A stretch of 64,000 nt of DNA from Brevibacillus laterosporus LMG 15441 (GTDB lineage Bacteria > Bacillota > Bacilli > Brevibacillales > Brevibacillaceae). Below are positions 17,401 through 28,000 of the stretch, piece by piece. The DNA lies in assembly GCF_000219535.2 (NCBI RefSeq), contig NZ_CP007806.1:928501-992500 (forward strand), given 5' to 3'. The notes below the pieces were generated by a model. That model was not told the DNA's origin. It saw only the letters and a program-made list of their open reading frames with translations, and made no database searches. The position numbers were made by a program, and so were the translations under genes. Every line of letters starts with the position of its first letter. Within the stretch, counting starts at the first letter, position 1.

Positions 17401-18993
17401 TCTCAGATTTGGACTGACGTGCTTGGTGTTGAAAATATAGGAATTCATGACAATTTCTTTGAATTAGGTGGAGATTCAATTAAAGCCATCCAAATTTCAG
17501 CTCGACTTAATAAGCATAATCTCAAGGTTAAAATGCGGGAATTGTTTAAGAACCCAACGATTGCTGAGCTAAGTCTACTTGTACAACAGATCGTTCAGGA
17601 GATCGATCAAGGAGTAGTAGAAGGAAATATTCCGCTTACACCGATCCAGCATTGGTTCTTTACCCAATCATTCCCGCAGGTCAACCATTACAATCAATCG
17701 GTTCTCCTCTTTAATGCGGAGGGCTGGGATGAGCAGAAAGTAGACAAAGCTTTTGAGATGCTAACCCAGCACCATGATGCACTGCGAATCGTATATAGCC
17801 TCGACGAGCAAGAGGTTGTACAGCGTAACCGGGGATTGGAAGGCTCGAACTATCATTTCGAAATCATTGATGCAAGACAAGATGGAGAAGATCAGTCGAA
17901 CTGGAAAGCAGCGGCGAATCGGATGCAGGCAAGTATGGATATCGTAGAAGGACCTTTAGTGCAGATCGGATTGTTCCGTGCTAATGAAGGAGCTTATTTG
18001 TTAATTGCCATTCATCACTTAGTGGTAGATGGGGTGTCTTGGCGTATCCTACTAGAAGACTTCTATCATTTATATAACGGAAACGACTCTCTGCCATTAA
18101 AAACGACCTCGTTCCAAGCATGGTCTCAAAAGCTCCAAGAGTACGCCCAAAGCAAGGAGCTAGAACATGAGCTTTCCTATTGGCGCCATTTAGATGAAGC
18201 TATCACGGACTATACCTTACACAAAGATATAGAAGCCGTAACCTCAAATAAGACAACCTATGAGGAATTTTTAACTGTATCGATGTCTTTATCAACTGAG
18301 GAAACCCAACAGCTAGTTACAGAGGCTCATAAGGCGTACCAGACGGAAATAAATGATCTGCTGCTCACGGCACTGGCTTTAGCTTTGAAGGAATGGACGA
18401 ATAAAGAGCAGTTGCTAGTTAGTATGGAGGGGCATGGACGTGAAGAAATTCTAGATAACGTAGATATCTCCCGTACAGTTGGGTGGTTTACATCAGAGTA
18501 TCCGGTTGCTATTCATCTGACGAAAACAGACATTTCGTTTGCCATTAAACAAGTAAAGGAAACGTTGCGTCGTGTACCTAACAAAGGGTTTGGCTATGGG
18601 ATTCTTAAATATTTGGCAAAAGAGACGTTCAAGCTTAAGCCAGAAATCAGTTTTAACTACCTAGGCCAATTTACAGATAAGGAAGAGGGGAACTCCTCTT
18701 TAATGGGTGATCTGATTAGCCCGGCAAATACCAGTGAGCTGTCCCTAGATATCAATGGAAGTATAGAAGCTGACAGACTGCAAATGCACTTTAGTTATAA
18801 CTCTCGTGCGTACTATCCAGAGACAATCGCAACCCTTGTTCAAAACTTCAAATCCTACTTGCTTGAGATTATCAAGCATTGCCGGACGAAAGAAGGAGTA
18901 GAGCATACACCAAGCGACTTTGATATCAATGATCTCACCATGGAAGAACTAGATGATATTTTTGATGACCTGGAAGAAGAGGTATACAAATAA
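11401..18993 (+). CDS. NRPS modules 2-3 (C-A-T-C-A-T-E): Leu, D-Orn
   Basis: This 2,530-residue protein contains C (8-445, HHAILDG from His145), A (465-955), T (Ser994), C (1045-1480, HHIISDG from His1180), A (1500-1990), T (Ser2026) and E (2080-2510, HHLVVDGVSW from His2205). The module 2 pocket reads D-G-F-L-L-G-G-V-F-K, an aliphatic pocket taken as Leu from context. The module 3 pocket reads D-S-G-P-S-G-A-V-D-K; the Asp near the end fits a basic side chain, taken as Orn. The first C domain differs from the other eleven (GLIENNRPIIEDAEKVLGCFLNS in place of the usual GSPIAGRPHAD...VGMFVNT). It is the candidate for dehydrating Thr1 while joining it to Leu2. The C-terminal tail is an acidic COM-type helix (MEELDDIFDDLEEEV) facing the next protein. 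It is translationally coupled to module 1. Confidence 0.93.
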   Translation: MSDKLSNAKDLFPMSDIQLGMVYHSLKHVHEAVYHDQFVYQVDDDSFDVHVLEQAMRMMVDKHDILKTSFHIEEFSTPVQVVHQEVSVRIDETDITHLGEKQKEYIHQYLAQDRQSPFDVTTAPLWRMSVFKLNASQVALVWIFHHAILDGWSVASFITELIDVYFKLKHKTCTLEHLNTTYKDYVIDQMLLSEQNELREYWKEELKDYKRLQLPVKVDENGGVHVTVVEKLDPDIINKCREIAQAHHIPLKTVCLTAFLSMMHMISYERDLTVGLIENNRPIIEDAEKVLGCFLNSVPFRAIIQKDMSYRELLEQTQQKLVEIKTYGRLSFAKIIEVIGDTGSERNPVFDCLFNFVDFHVFKGIKDHKVKFWLDGYEKTNTMFDFSVSTTMDDYFVRVVSALPEEDTIKLINYYQRILEKIALHIDEKIDKQANLDEKESHLLLEEWNQTSVDYPDKQTLHKRFEEQVAKNEEQVALEYEDKQLTYRELNAKANQLARVLQKHNTLPTQVVGLMAERSLEMIIGILGILKAGGAYMPIDPTYPAERIQYMLEDSRSYLLLVQKTEMIPANYQGEVLILTEELWADENTENLELVNQPQDVANIMYTSGTTGKPKGILITHRNIMTTIINNGYLDIFSTDRILQMSNYAFDGSTFDIYSALLNGATLVLVPKQTLMNTTDLLAIIKDSNITVALMTTSLFNTLVDLDVTSFQHTRKVLFGGEKASCKHVEKALDYLGEGRLVNGYGPTETTVFATTYTVDNTIKKLGSVPIGRPLSNTSVYIFGLDDQLQPLGVPGELCVAGECISPGYLNRPDLTADKFIDNPLKPGERMYRTGDLVRWLPEGVMEYMGRIDEQVKIRGHRIELGEIEAKLLEHPSIRETVLVAKQDANGHSFLGAYLVTDNFCPVTELRNYLMETLPEYMVPSYFIELDSLPLTSNGKVDKRALPEPESQALHAYTIPENEMEEKLVQLFQEVMDVERVGTQDSFYELGGHSLKAMLLVSRIHKDFGIKIPLKEVFSRPTVKELAAYLTGSEEANYIEIEAAEEKPYYPVTAAQKRMYIAQQWEDGEATSSYHMPFMMEITGPLQVEKLQQTVKSLVARHESLRTSFHMINEVLMQKIHADVLWDLDIDLESVVASEQEIDEKMFQFLRKFDLSQAPLFRAKLIRVNASRHVLLLDMHHIISDGFSYQIFFDELTKLYQGEELPSLKIQYKDYAVWQHSEEQQKRLQQQEDYWLGQFQGEIPVLELPTDYQRPVDKQFAGALFTHGLSAGLTEKLRKLAIKEKTTLYTVLLTVYSILLTKYTSQEDLIVGTPIAGRPHADLDRVFGMFVNTLAIRTAPKVEHSFLTYLSEVKETVLGAYQNPDYPFEELVEKTLVQRDVSRNPLFDVMFSVEKLPSAVQFDDLRFCPRLFDWRKAKFDLDWTVVEGESLEVLVEYSTSLFDRATIERMAKHFEHILEQILDQPDLSISEIELLTEAEKQQILIEFNQSDKSFDSEKTIQEQFEEWAEKAPHSIALVFKDKQMTYQELNQRANQVAHLLRGNGISANDFIGLMVDRSFEMIISMLGILKAGGAYLPIDPDYPEDRIDYMLSDSKAKILLKQSDQTAPASFEGKVIAIDTPELLEMDIENIPKANNSSDLAYIIYTSGSTGKPKGVLINHRCVINMQLTAETFGIYPSSRILQFASFSFDSSVGEIFYTLLNGACLYLVEKDLLLSGNEFVAWLKKNRISSIPFISPSALRMLPYEDLPDLAYISTGGETLPADLVKAWGENRVFLNAYGPTETTVDATVGVCTPEGKPHIGRPVTNKKVYVVNSNNQLQPIGVPGELCIGGEGVALGYLNRPDLTQEKFVSNPFAPGERMYRSGDLVRWLPDGTIEYFGRLDDQVKIRGHRIELGEIETRLLEHPAIKEAIVIPRSDESEATYLCSYLIAEGSWNAADLRKYLKASLPEYMIPSYFVELHELPLTPNGKVNKKALPKPEKQMQRGQDYVAPTNPIQSILSQIWTDVLGVENIGIHDNFFELGGDSIKAIQISARLNKHNLKVKMRELFKNPTIAELSLLVQQIVQEIDQGVVEGNIPLTPIQHWFFTQSFPQVNHYNQSVLLFNAEGWDEQKVDKAFEMLTQHHDALRIVYSLDEQEVVQRNRGLEGSNYHFEIIDARQDGEDQSNWKAAANRMQASMDIVEGPLVQIGLFRANEGAYLLIAIHHLVVDGVSWRILLEDFYHLYNGNDSLPLKTTSFQAWSQKLQEYAQSKELEHELSYWRHLDEAITDYTLHKDIEAVTSNKTTYEEFLTVSMSLSTEETQQLVTEAHKAYQTEINDLLLTALALALKEWTNKEQLLVSMEGHGREEILDNVDISRTVGWFTSEYPVAIHLTKTDISFAIKQVKETLRRVPNKGFGYGILKYLAKETFKLKPEISFNYLGQFTDKEEGNSSLMGDLISPANTSELSLDINGSIEADRLQMHFSYNSRAYYPETIATLVQNFKSYLLEIIKHCRTKEGVEHTPSDFDINDLTMEELDDIFDDLEEEVYK

Positions 18994-19021
18994 CTAGGCA
19001 AAAATATGGAGTGATTTAGAT

Positions 19022-22000
19022 ATGTTTAGCAGAAGTAATGTGCAAAATTTGTATCGCTTATCTCCTATGCAAAAAGGGATCTTATTTCATTCCTTAAAAG
19101 ATAAAGAAAATCATGCCTATTTTGATCAACTGATCTTTACTTTGGAAGGCAAGGTAGAGTTTGAATATTTGGAAGAAGCCCTTACCCAATTAATCAAAAA
19201 GCATGATATTTTACGAACTGTTTTTCGTTACAAAAAAGTAAAAGAACCTGTACAAATGGTATTAAAGGAAAGAAGCTCCACTATTTATTTTGAAGATATT
19301 TCTCATCTGGAGCCAGAAGAAAAAGTGAATTACATTAAGCAGTTTAAAATGAGGGATCGGGAGAAGGGGTTTGACCTCTCCCGGGACCTCCTCATCCGAA
19401 TGTCATTATTTAAGCTTGATCAGGAGCAGTATCAGTTAATAATGAGTAATCACCATATCATTATGGATGGTTGGTGCCTTGGCATTATCCTTACTGATTT
19501 CTTACGTATGTATAAAGGAATCGTGAATCATACCCCTGTTCCATACGAGCATGTGACACCTTACAGTAAGCATATTCAATGGCTAGAAAAACAGGATCAT
19601 CAGGAAGCAAAGGATTTTTATCAACAGCTATTAGAGGGATACGACAAAGTAACAGGTGTTCCACAGCAATTAGTACGGGCGAATCACGAAGAATATACTC
19701 ACGGACAATGCATCGTGAAATTAAATCAAGAAACTGCCGACCGATTGATTGCCATAGCCAAAGCCTACCAGGTTACAGTCAATACCGTCTTCCAAACGAT
19801 TTGGGGGATATTATTACAAAAATATAATAATACGGATGACGTAGTATTTGGATCAGTTGTCTCGGGGAGACCGGCAGAGATTCCTGATGTTGAAAAAATG
19901 GTTGGGCTATTTATCAATACAATTCCTGTGCGAATCAAAGCTGATCAACAGGAGCGATTTGACACGCTAGTAGCCAAAGTACAGGAAATGGCCTTGGCTT
20001 CAGAATCATATGATTATCTTGCGTTGGCAGATATTCATCCAGAAGCTGGCGATTTTATCAATCATATTATTGCGTTTGAAAATTTTTATATCGATATGGA
20101 CAGCTTTAATCAGCTAGCAGATAAAAAAGAGCTTGGATTCTCGCTCGCATTCGCCACAGATCATCACGAGCAAACCAATTATGATCTAAGTGTGCAGGCG
20201 CAGATTGGTGATGAATCTTCCATTAAAATTTTATATAATTCCAAGCTTTATACATCGGAATACATAGCAAATGTAATTGATCATTTTGTTACTGTGGCTG
20301 ACATAGTGGCTGCTAATCCTAGCATCCCTGTAAAGGAAATCGATATTTTAACAAAAGATAAAAAAGATCAGATTCTCTATGGTTTTAACAATACCTATGC
20401 AGATTATCCAAGAGAGAAGACCATCCATCAGCTATTTGAAGAACAAGTAGATAAAAATCCGAATCAGATCGCACTTGTGTTTAAAGAAGAGAAGCTGACT
20501 TACGGTGAGGTAAATGCGAAAGCAAATCAGTTGGCATACGTGTTAAGAAAGCAAGGTGTACAGCCTAATGATGTAATCGGCATCATCACCGAACGCTCCC
20601 CAGAAATGATCATAGGCATTTTGGCGATTTTTAAAGCAGGCGGAGCTTATATGCCTATTGATCCTTCTTATCCGGCTGAACGTATTCAATATATGCTACA
20701 GGATAATCAAACGAAGCTATTATTGGTGCAAAAACAAGAAATGATACCAGCCGATTATCAGGGAGAGGTATTGTTCTTAACCCAAGAGAGCTGGATGCAT
20801 GAGGAAACATCTAATCCGGCTCATATTACTCAAGCACAGGCTTTAGCATATGTGATGTATACCTCTGGTTCTACAGGAGAGCCTAAGGGCATTTTGACAA
20901 CACATCAAAATATTATGAAGACCGTCATTCATAACGGTTATGTTGAGATTACGCCAGGAGATTGCTTGTCGCAGCTCTCCAATTATGCCTTTGACGGCTC
21001 TACCTTTGAAATCTATGGGGCATTATTGCATGGAGCTACATTACTTTTAGTAACAAAAGAGGCTGTACTCAATATGAATGAGCTGGCACGTCTTATTAAG
21101 AAGGAGCAAGTGACGGTTTCCTTCATGACGACTGCTCTGTTTAATACACTGGTGGATTTGGATATAACATGCTTCCAATCGGTACGAAAGGTGTTGTTCG
21201 GAGGAGAGCTTGCTTCGGTTAAGCATGTCCTGAAAGCCCTTGATTATTTAGGCGAGCACCGGGTTATCAATGTGTATGGACCAACGGAAACTACCGTGTA
21301 TGCTACCTATTACTCTGTAGATCACTCCATGCTGACGAGGGCATCTGTTCCTATTGGAAGACCGATTAATAACACGAAAGCCTACATTGTAAATACAGAT
21401 GGACAGCCTCAGCCAATAGGAGTAGTCGGTGAGCTATGCATCGGCGGTGAGGGGGTAGCATGTGGTTATCTTAACCGTCCAGAGCTGACAAAGAAACATT
21501 TCGTGGATAATCCGTTTGTCTTGGGTGAACGAATGTATTGTACCGGAGATTTAGCCCGCTTTTTACCAGACGGCAACATCGAATACATCGGGCGGATGGA
21601 TGAACAGGTAAAGATTCGTGGTCACCGGATTGAGCTGGGCGAAATCGAAAAGGTTCTTTTACAGCACCCAGCTATCAGCGAGACAGTGCTTCTGGCAAAA
21701 CGAGATGAGCAAGGTCATTCCTACCTGTGTGCGTATGTAGTAGGTCAGGCATTTTGGACTGTTACAGAGCTGCGTCAACACTTGATGGAATCCTTGCCAG
21801 AATACATGGTGCCTTCCTACTTTATCGAGATTGAGAAACTACCGCTTACGGCAAACGGGAAGGTAGATAAGCGAGCGTTGCCTGAACCAGACAGAAAAAT
21901 GGGCAGTGCTTACGTTGCTCCAGAGAACGAAACAGAGGAGAAGCTGGTTCAATTTTTCCAAGAGATTTTGGGTGTTGAGCGAGTTGGCACGCAGGATACA

Positions 22001-25000
22001 TTTTTCGAGCTTGGTGGTCACTCCCTTAAGGCAATGATGCTCGTTCTACAGATTCATAAAGAAATGGGGATTGAAGTCCCGTTAAAGGAGATATTTACAC
22101 GTCCTACCATCAAAGAATTAGCGGCGTATATTCATAAGATGGATCGCTCTGCCTACAGCATGATTGAGCCAACTGCCAAACAAGAGTATTATCCAGTCTC
22201 CTTTGCCCAAAGACGAATGTTTGTAGTGCAGCAAATTAGAGATACGAATACAACCAGCTACAATATGCCGATTTTGCTAGAAATAGAAGGGACTCTTGAT
22301 AGGGAAAATGTGAGACAAACTCTGAAGAAATTGATAGAGCGTCATGAATCAATGAGAACGTCATTCCATATGATTGACGAGACCTTGCTACAAAAGGTGC
22401 ATGATGATGTGACATGGGAAATGGAGGAGATGGAAGCGTCCGAGGAAGAAGTTTATGCTTTGACAAAATCCTTCATTCGTCCTTTTGATCTCGGTCAAGC
22501 TCCATTGTTTAGAGCAGGATTAATTCGTGTTAATTCTGAGCGTCATTTGCTACTGCTAGATACGCATCACATTATCTCAGATGGTGTATCTACTAACATA
22601 CTCTTTCAAGATTTTACGCAATTATATCGTGGACGAGAGCTGCCTGCCCTGCGAATTCAATACAAGGATTTCGCCGTCTGGCAACAAGGAGAGGCTCAGC
22701 TTGCTCGTCTGCAAGAACAAGAGGAATACTGGCTGAAACAATTTTCAGAGAGTGTGCCTGTACTAGAGCTTCCTACTGATTTTCCACGTCCAGCGATGCA
22801 GCAGTTTGATGGTGACGTATTGGACTTTGCATTAAATCAGCAAGTATGGCAGGAATTACAACAGCTCATTGTTAAAGAGGGCTGTACGGCTTACATGATA
22901 TTGCTGGCGGCTTATCATGTCTTGCTTTCCAAGTATTCGTCGCAAAACGATATTGTGATAGGTTCCCCGATAGCAGGCCGAACAAATGCTGATTTGCAAT
23001 CGATTGTCGGGATGTTTGTTAACACGCTGGCTATCCGCACCAAATCAGAGGGAACTCAGACATTCCGCGAGTTTCTCTCTACGATTAAACAACTGGTTCT
23101 TCAAGCTCAATCCAATGCAGAGTATCCATTTGAAGAGCTGGTTGATAAGGTAAATCCAAGTCGCGATCTAAGTCGCCAGCCTTTATTTGACACAATCTTT
23201 GTCATGCAAAACATGGATATTACCGAGGTTGCGATACAAGGTCTTTCAATCGTAACGAAGGACATGGAATGGAAGCATTCAAAATTTGATCTTACATGGG
23301 CGGCTGTAGAGAAAGAATCCTTACATTTTTCAGTTGAATATAGTACCCGCTTATTTAAGAAAGAAACAATCGAGCGGATGGCGAAGCATTTTGCCCATTT
23401 GCTAAATCAAGTGGCGGAAAATCCTGACTTGAGCCTTTCAGATATGGAATTGGCAACGGATGAAGAAGTGTACCAGCTTTTGGAGGAGTTTAATAATACA
23501 GAAGCTGATTATCCGAGTGATAAAACGATCCACCAGCAGTTTGAGCAGAAGGTAGAGGAAAACCCTGATCAGATAGCGTTGTTATTTAAAGATAAGGAAA
23601 TTACTTACGGACAGTTGAATGCAAAAGCAAATCAATTTGCTCGCGTATTAAGAAAGCATGGAGTACAGCCGGATCAAGTGGTGGGATTAATCACTGATCG
23701 TTCCATTGAAATGATGATAGGAATTTTGGCAATCTTAAAAGCTGGCGGAGCCTATTTGCCAATTGATCCTTCTTATCCATTAGAACGGATTACCTACATG
23801 CTAGAGGATAGTCAGGCACAGCTTTTGATTGTGCAGGAAGCTGCTATGATTCCAGAGGGGTATCAGGGCAAAGTATTGCTTCTAGCAGAAGAGTGCTGGA
23901 TGCAGGAGGAAGCGTCCAACTTAGAGTTGATTAATGATGCCCAGGATTTGGCGTATGTCATGTATACCTCAGGGTCTACTGGTAAGCCAAAGGGCAATCT
24001 GACGACTCACCAAAACATTTTGAGAACCATCATCAACAATGGATTTATCGAGATTGTACCAGCAGACCGTCTATTACAGCTATCGAACTACGCCTTTGAT
24101 GGCTCTACCTTCGATATCTACAGCGCGCTATTAAATGGAGCCACTCTTGTACTGGTGCCAAAAGAGATCATGCTAAATCCAATGGATCTGGCGAGGATCG
24201 TCCGCGAGCAGGATATTACGGTTTCGTTTATGACCACGTCCCTGTTCCATACGCTAGTGGAGCTTGACGTGACTAGTATGAAATCCATACGCAAGGTTGT
24301 ATTTGGTGGGGAAAAGGCTTCATACAAGCATGTAGAAAAGGCTCTGGATTATCTCGGAGAAGGCCGTTTAGTAAATGGATACGGCCCTACAGAAACAACC
24401 GTTTTTGCTACCACATACACGGTGGATTCTAGTATCAAGGAAACGGGAATTGTACCGATTGGCCGTCCGTTAAACAATACGAGTGTCTATATTTTGAATG
24501 AGAATAATCAACCACAGCCGATTGGAGTGCCAGGGGAATTGTGCGTTGGCGGAGCAGGAATTGCACGTGGATATTTAAACCGTCCAGAGCTGACAGCAGA
24601 GCGCTTTGTGGATAACCCGTTTCTTGTCGGAGATAGAATGTATCGGACGGGAGACATGGCTAGATTCTTACCAGATGGCAACATTGAGTACATCGGACGA
24701 ATGGATGAACAAGTGAAGATTCGCGGACATCGAATTGAACTGGGCGAAATTGAAAAAAGTCTCCTGGAGTACCCTGCTATCAGTGAAGCAGTACTTGTCG
24801 CAAAACGTGATGAACAAGGTCATTCCTATCTGTGCGCTTATGTTGTAAGCACGGATCAATGGGGGGTGGCTCAGGTACGTCAACACCTACTGGAGGCTCT
24901 GCCAGAGTACATGGTACCATCCTATTTCGTTGAGCTTGAAAAGCTACCTCTTACTTCCAATGGCAAGGTAGACAAGCGTGCATTGCCTGAACCAGATCGA

Positions 25001-28000
25001 GTGATTACCAATGAGTATGTGGCGGCAGTAAATGAGACAGAGGAGAAGCTAGTTCAGTTTTTCCAAGAGATCTTAGCTGTAGACCGAGTGGGAACGCAGG
25101 ATACATTCTTTGAATTGGGTGGTCATTCCCTAAAAGCAATGATGCTGGTTTCAAGAATACACAAGGAATTAGAAATAGAGGTTCCGTTAAAAGAAGTATT
25201 CGCCAGACAAACCGTTAAAGAATTAGCAGCCTATATCAGACAGGCTGAACAGTCGGATTACAGCGAAATCCAACCGGCCATGGAGCAAGAATACTACCCA
25301 GTATCTAATGCGCAGCGACGAATGTATGTGGTTCAACAAATGAGGGATGTAGAAACAACAGGCTACAATATGCCGTTCTATTTAGAAATGGAGGGTGCTC
25401 TTGAGGTAGAAAAGCTATCTCTAGCTTTGAAACAACTAATTGAGCGTCATGAGTCATTGCGAACCTCCTTCCATATGGTTGAAGATGAACTGATGCAAAA
25501 GGTACATGCAGAAGTCGCATGGGAGATGGAAATGATTCATGCCGTAGAGGAAGAAGTTCAACAGCTGACCGATTCCTTTATGCGTCCTTTCGATCTTGCT
25601 AAGGCGCCATTATTCCGAGCGAGACTCATTCAAATCAATCCGAAGCGACATTTATTGATGCTGGATATGCATCATATCATCTCAGATGGGGTATCGATGA
25701 ATGTATTGTTCCAGGATATAACGCAGTTGTATCAAGGGATAGAGCTGAGTCCTCTCAAGATTCAATACAAGGATTTTGCAGTGTGGCAACAAGGCATGGC
25801 TCAGGTTGTCCGTTTTCAGGAGCAGGAAAGGTATTGGTTAAACCAATTCTCTGGTGACCTACCAATTTTGGAAATGGTAACAGATTATCCACGACCAGCT
25901 ATACAGCAGTTCGACGGAAATTCCTGGTCATTTGAAATTGATGCCAAAGTATTGGACAGCATAAAGCAATTGTCAGCTAAGCAAGGCACTACGTTGTATA
26001 TGACTCTATTGGCGATTTATCAAATCCTGTTAGCCAAGTATACCCGTCAAGATGACATCATTGTCGGAACTCCGATTGCAGGAAGACCTCATGCAGACAC
26101 AGAGAGCATTGTGGGGATGTTTGTTAATACACTAGCCCTACGTGGTCAACCAAAAGAAGAGCAATCTTTCATCTCTTACTTATCAGAAGTGAAAGAAAAC
26201 GTACTACAAGCCTATGCCAACGCTGATTATCCATTTGAAGAGTTGGTAGAGAAGCTGCATTTGCAAAGAGATATGAGTCGTCATCCATTGTTTGATACGA
26301 TGTTTGTCTTACAAAACATGGATATGTCCGATATAAATATTTCTGGTCTAAAGCTTCATTCGCGTGATTTAAACTGGAAAAATGCAAAATTTGATATGAC
26401 CTGGATGATAGCCGAACAAAATAATCTATTGATTTCGGTTGAGTACAGTACCAACCTGTTTAAACATGAAACCATTCAAAGGCTAGAAAAGCATTTCACT
26501 TATTTAGTAGAACAAGTGGCTAAGCATCCGGATTGCTTACTCAGAGATTTAGAACTCACAACAGACGAAGAAAAACAGCAAATACTGACGGTATTTAACG
26601 ATACTGCTACTGATGATTTACAGGATTTATCCATCTGCCATCTATTCGAACAACAAGTACAGCGTTTTTCAGATCGGCCGGCACTTGTGTTTAAAGACAA
26701 GCAGCTCACATACAGTGAGTTCCATGCAAAAGTAAATCAATTAGCTCGGGTACTCAGAAAGAAAGGTGTGCAGCCGGATCAAGCGGTTGGATTAATCACC
26801 GATCGTTCCATTGAGATGATGATAGGGATTTTCGCCATCCTAAAAGCAGGCGGAGCTTACATGCCAATTGATCCTTCCTATCCAATCGATCGGATTGAGC
26901 ACATGCTAGAGGACAGCCGGACTAAGTTGTTATTCGTGCAAAAAACAGAAATGATCCCTGCTAGCTATCAGGGGGAGGTATTACTCCTAGCGGAAGAGTG
27001 CTGGATGCATGAAGATTCATCGAATTTGGAGCTGATCAATAAAACACAGGATTTGGCGTATGTCATGTATACCTCAGGTTCTACTGGTAAACCAAAGGGC
27101 AACCTGACAACGCACCAAAACATTTTGACCACCATCATCAACAATGGCTATATCGAGATCGCGCCAACAGACCGTCTATTACAGCTATCTAACTATGCTT
27201 TTGATGGCTCTACCTTCGATATCTACAGCGCGCTATTAAATGGAGCCACTCTTGTACTGGTGCCAAAAGAGGTCATGTTAAATCCAATGGAGCTGGCGAA
27301 GATCGTCCGCGAGCAGGATATTACGGTTTCGTTTATGACCACGTCCCTGTTCCATACGTTAGTGGAGCTTGACGTGACTAGTATGAAATCCATGCGCAAG
27401 GTTGTATTTGGCGGGGAAAAGGCCTCATACAAGCATGTAGAAAAGGCTCTGGATTATCTCGGAGAAGGCCGTTTAGTAAATGGATACGGCCCTACAGAAA
27501 CAACCGTTTTCGCTACCACATACACCGTGGATTCTAGCATCAAGGAAACGGGAATCGTACCGATTGGACGTCCGTTAAACAATACGAGTGTCTATGTCTT
27601 AAATGAGAATAATCAGCTTCAGCCGATTGGAGTACCAGGGGAATTGTGCGTTGGCGGAGCAGGAATTGCACGGGGCTATTTAAATCGTCCAGAGCTAACA
27701 GCAGAGCGCTTTGTGGAAAATCCTTTCGTGTCAGGAGATAGAATGTATCGTACCGGTGATTTAGCACGTTGGTTGCCGGATGGAAGCTTGGAGTATTTAG
27801 GACGGATGGATGAGCAGGTTAAGGTACGCGGTTACCGAATTGAGCTGGGAGAAATAGAGACAAGATTATTGGAGCATCCTTCTATAAGCGCAGCGGTTTT
27901 ACTAGCAAAGCAAGATGAGCAAGGGCATTCGTACCTATGTGCTTACATCGTTGCAAATGGGGTATGGACGGTTGCGGAACTACGTAAGCATCTAAGCGAG

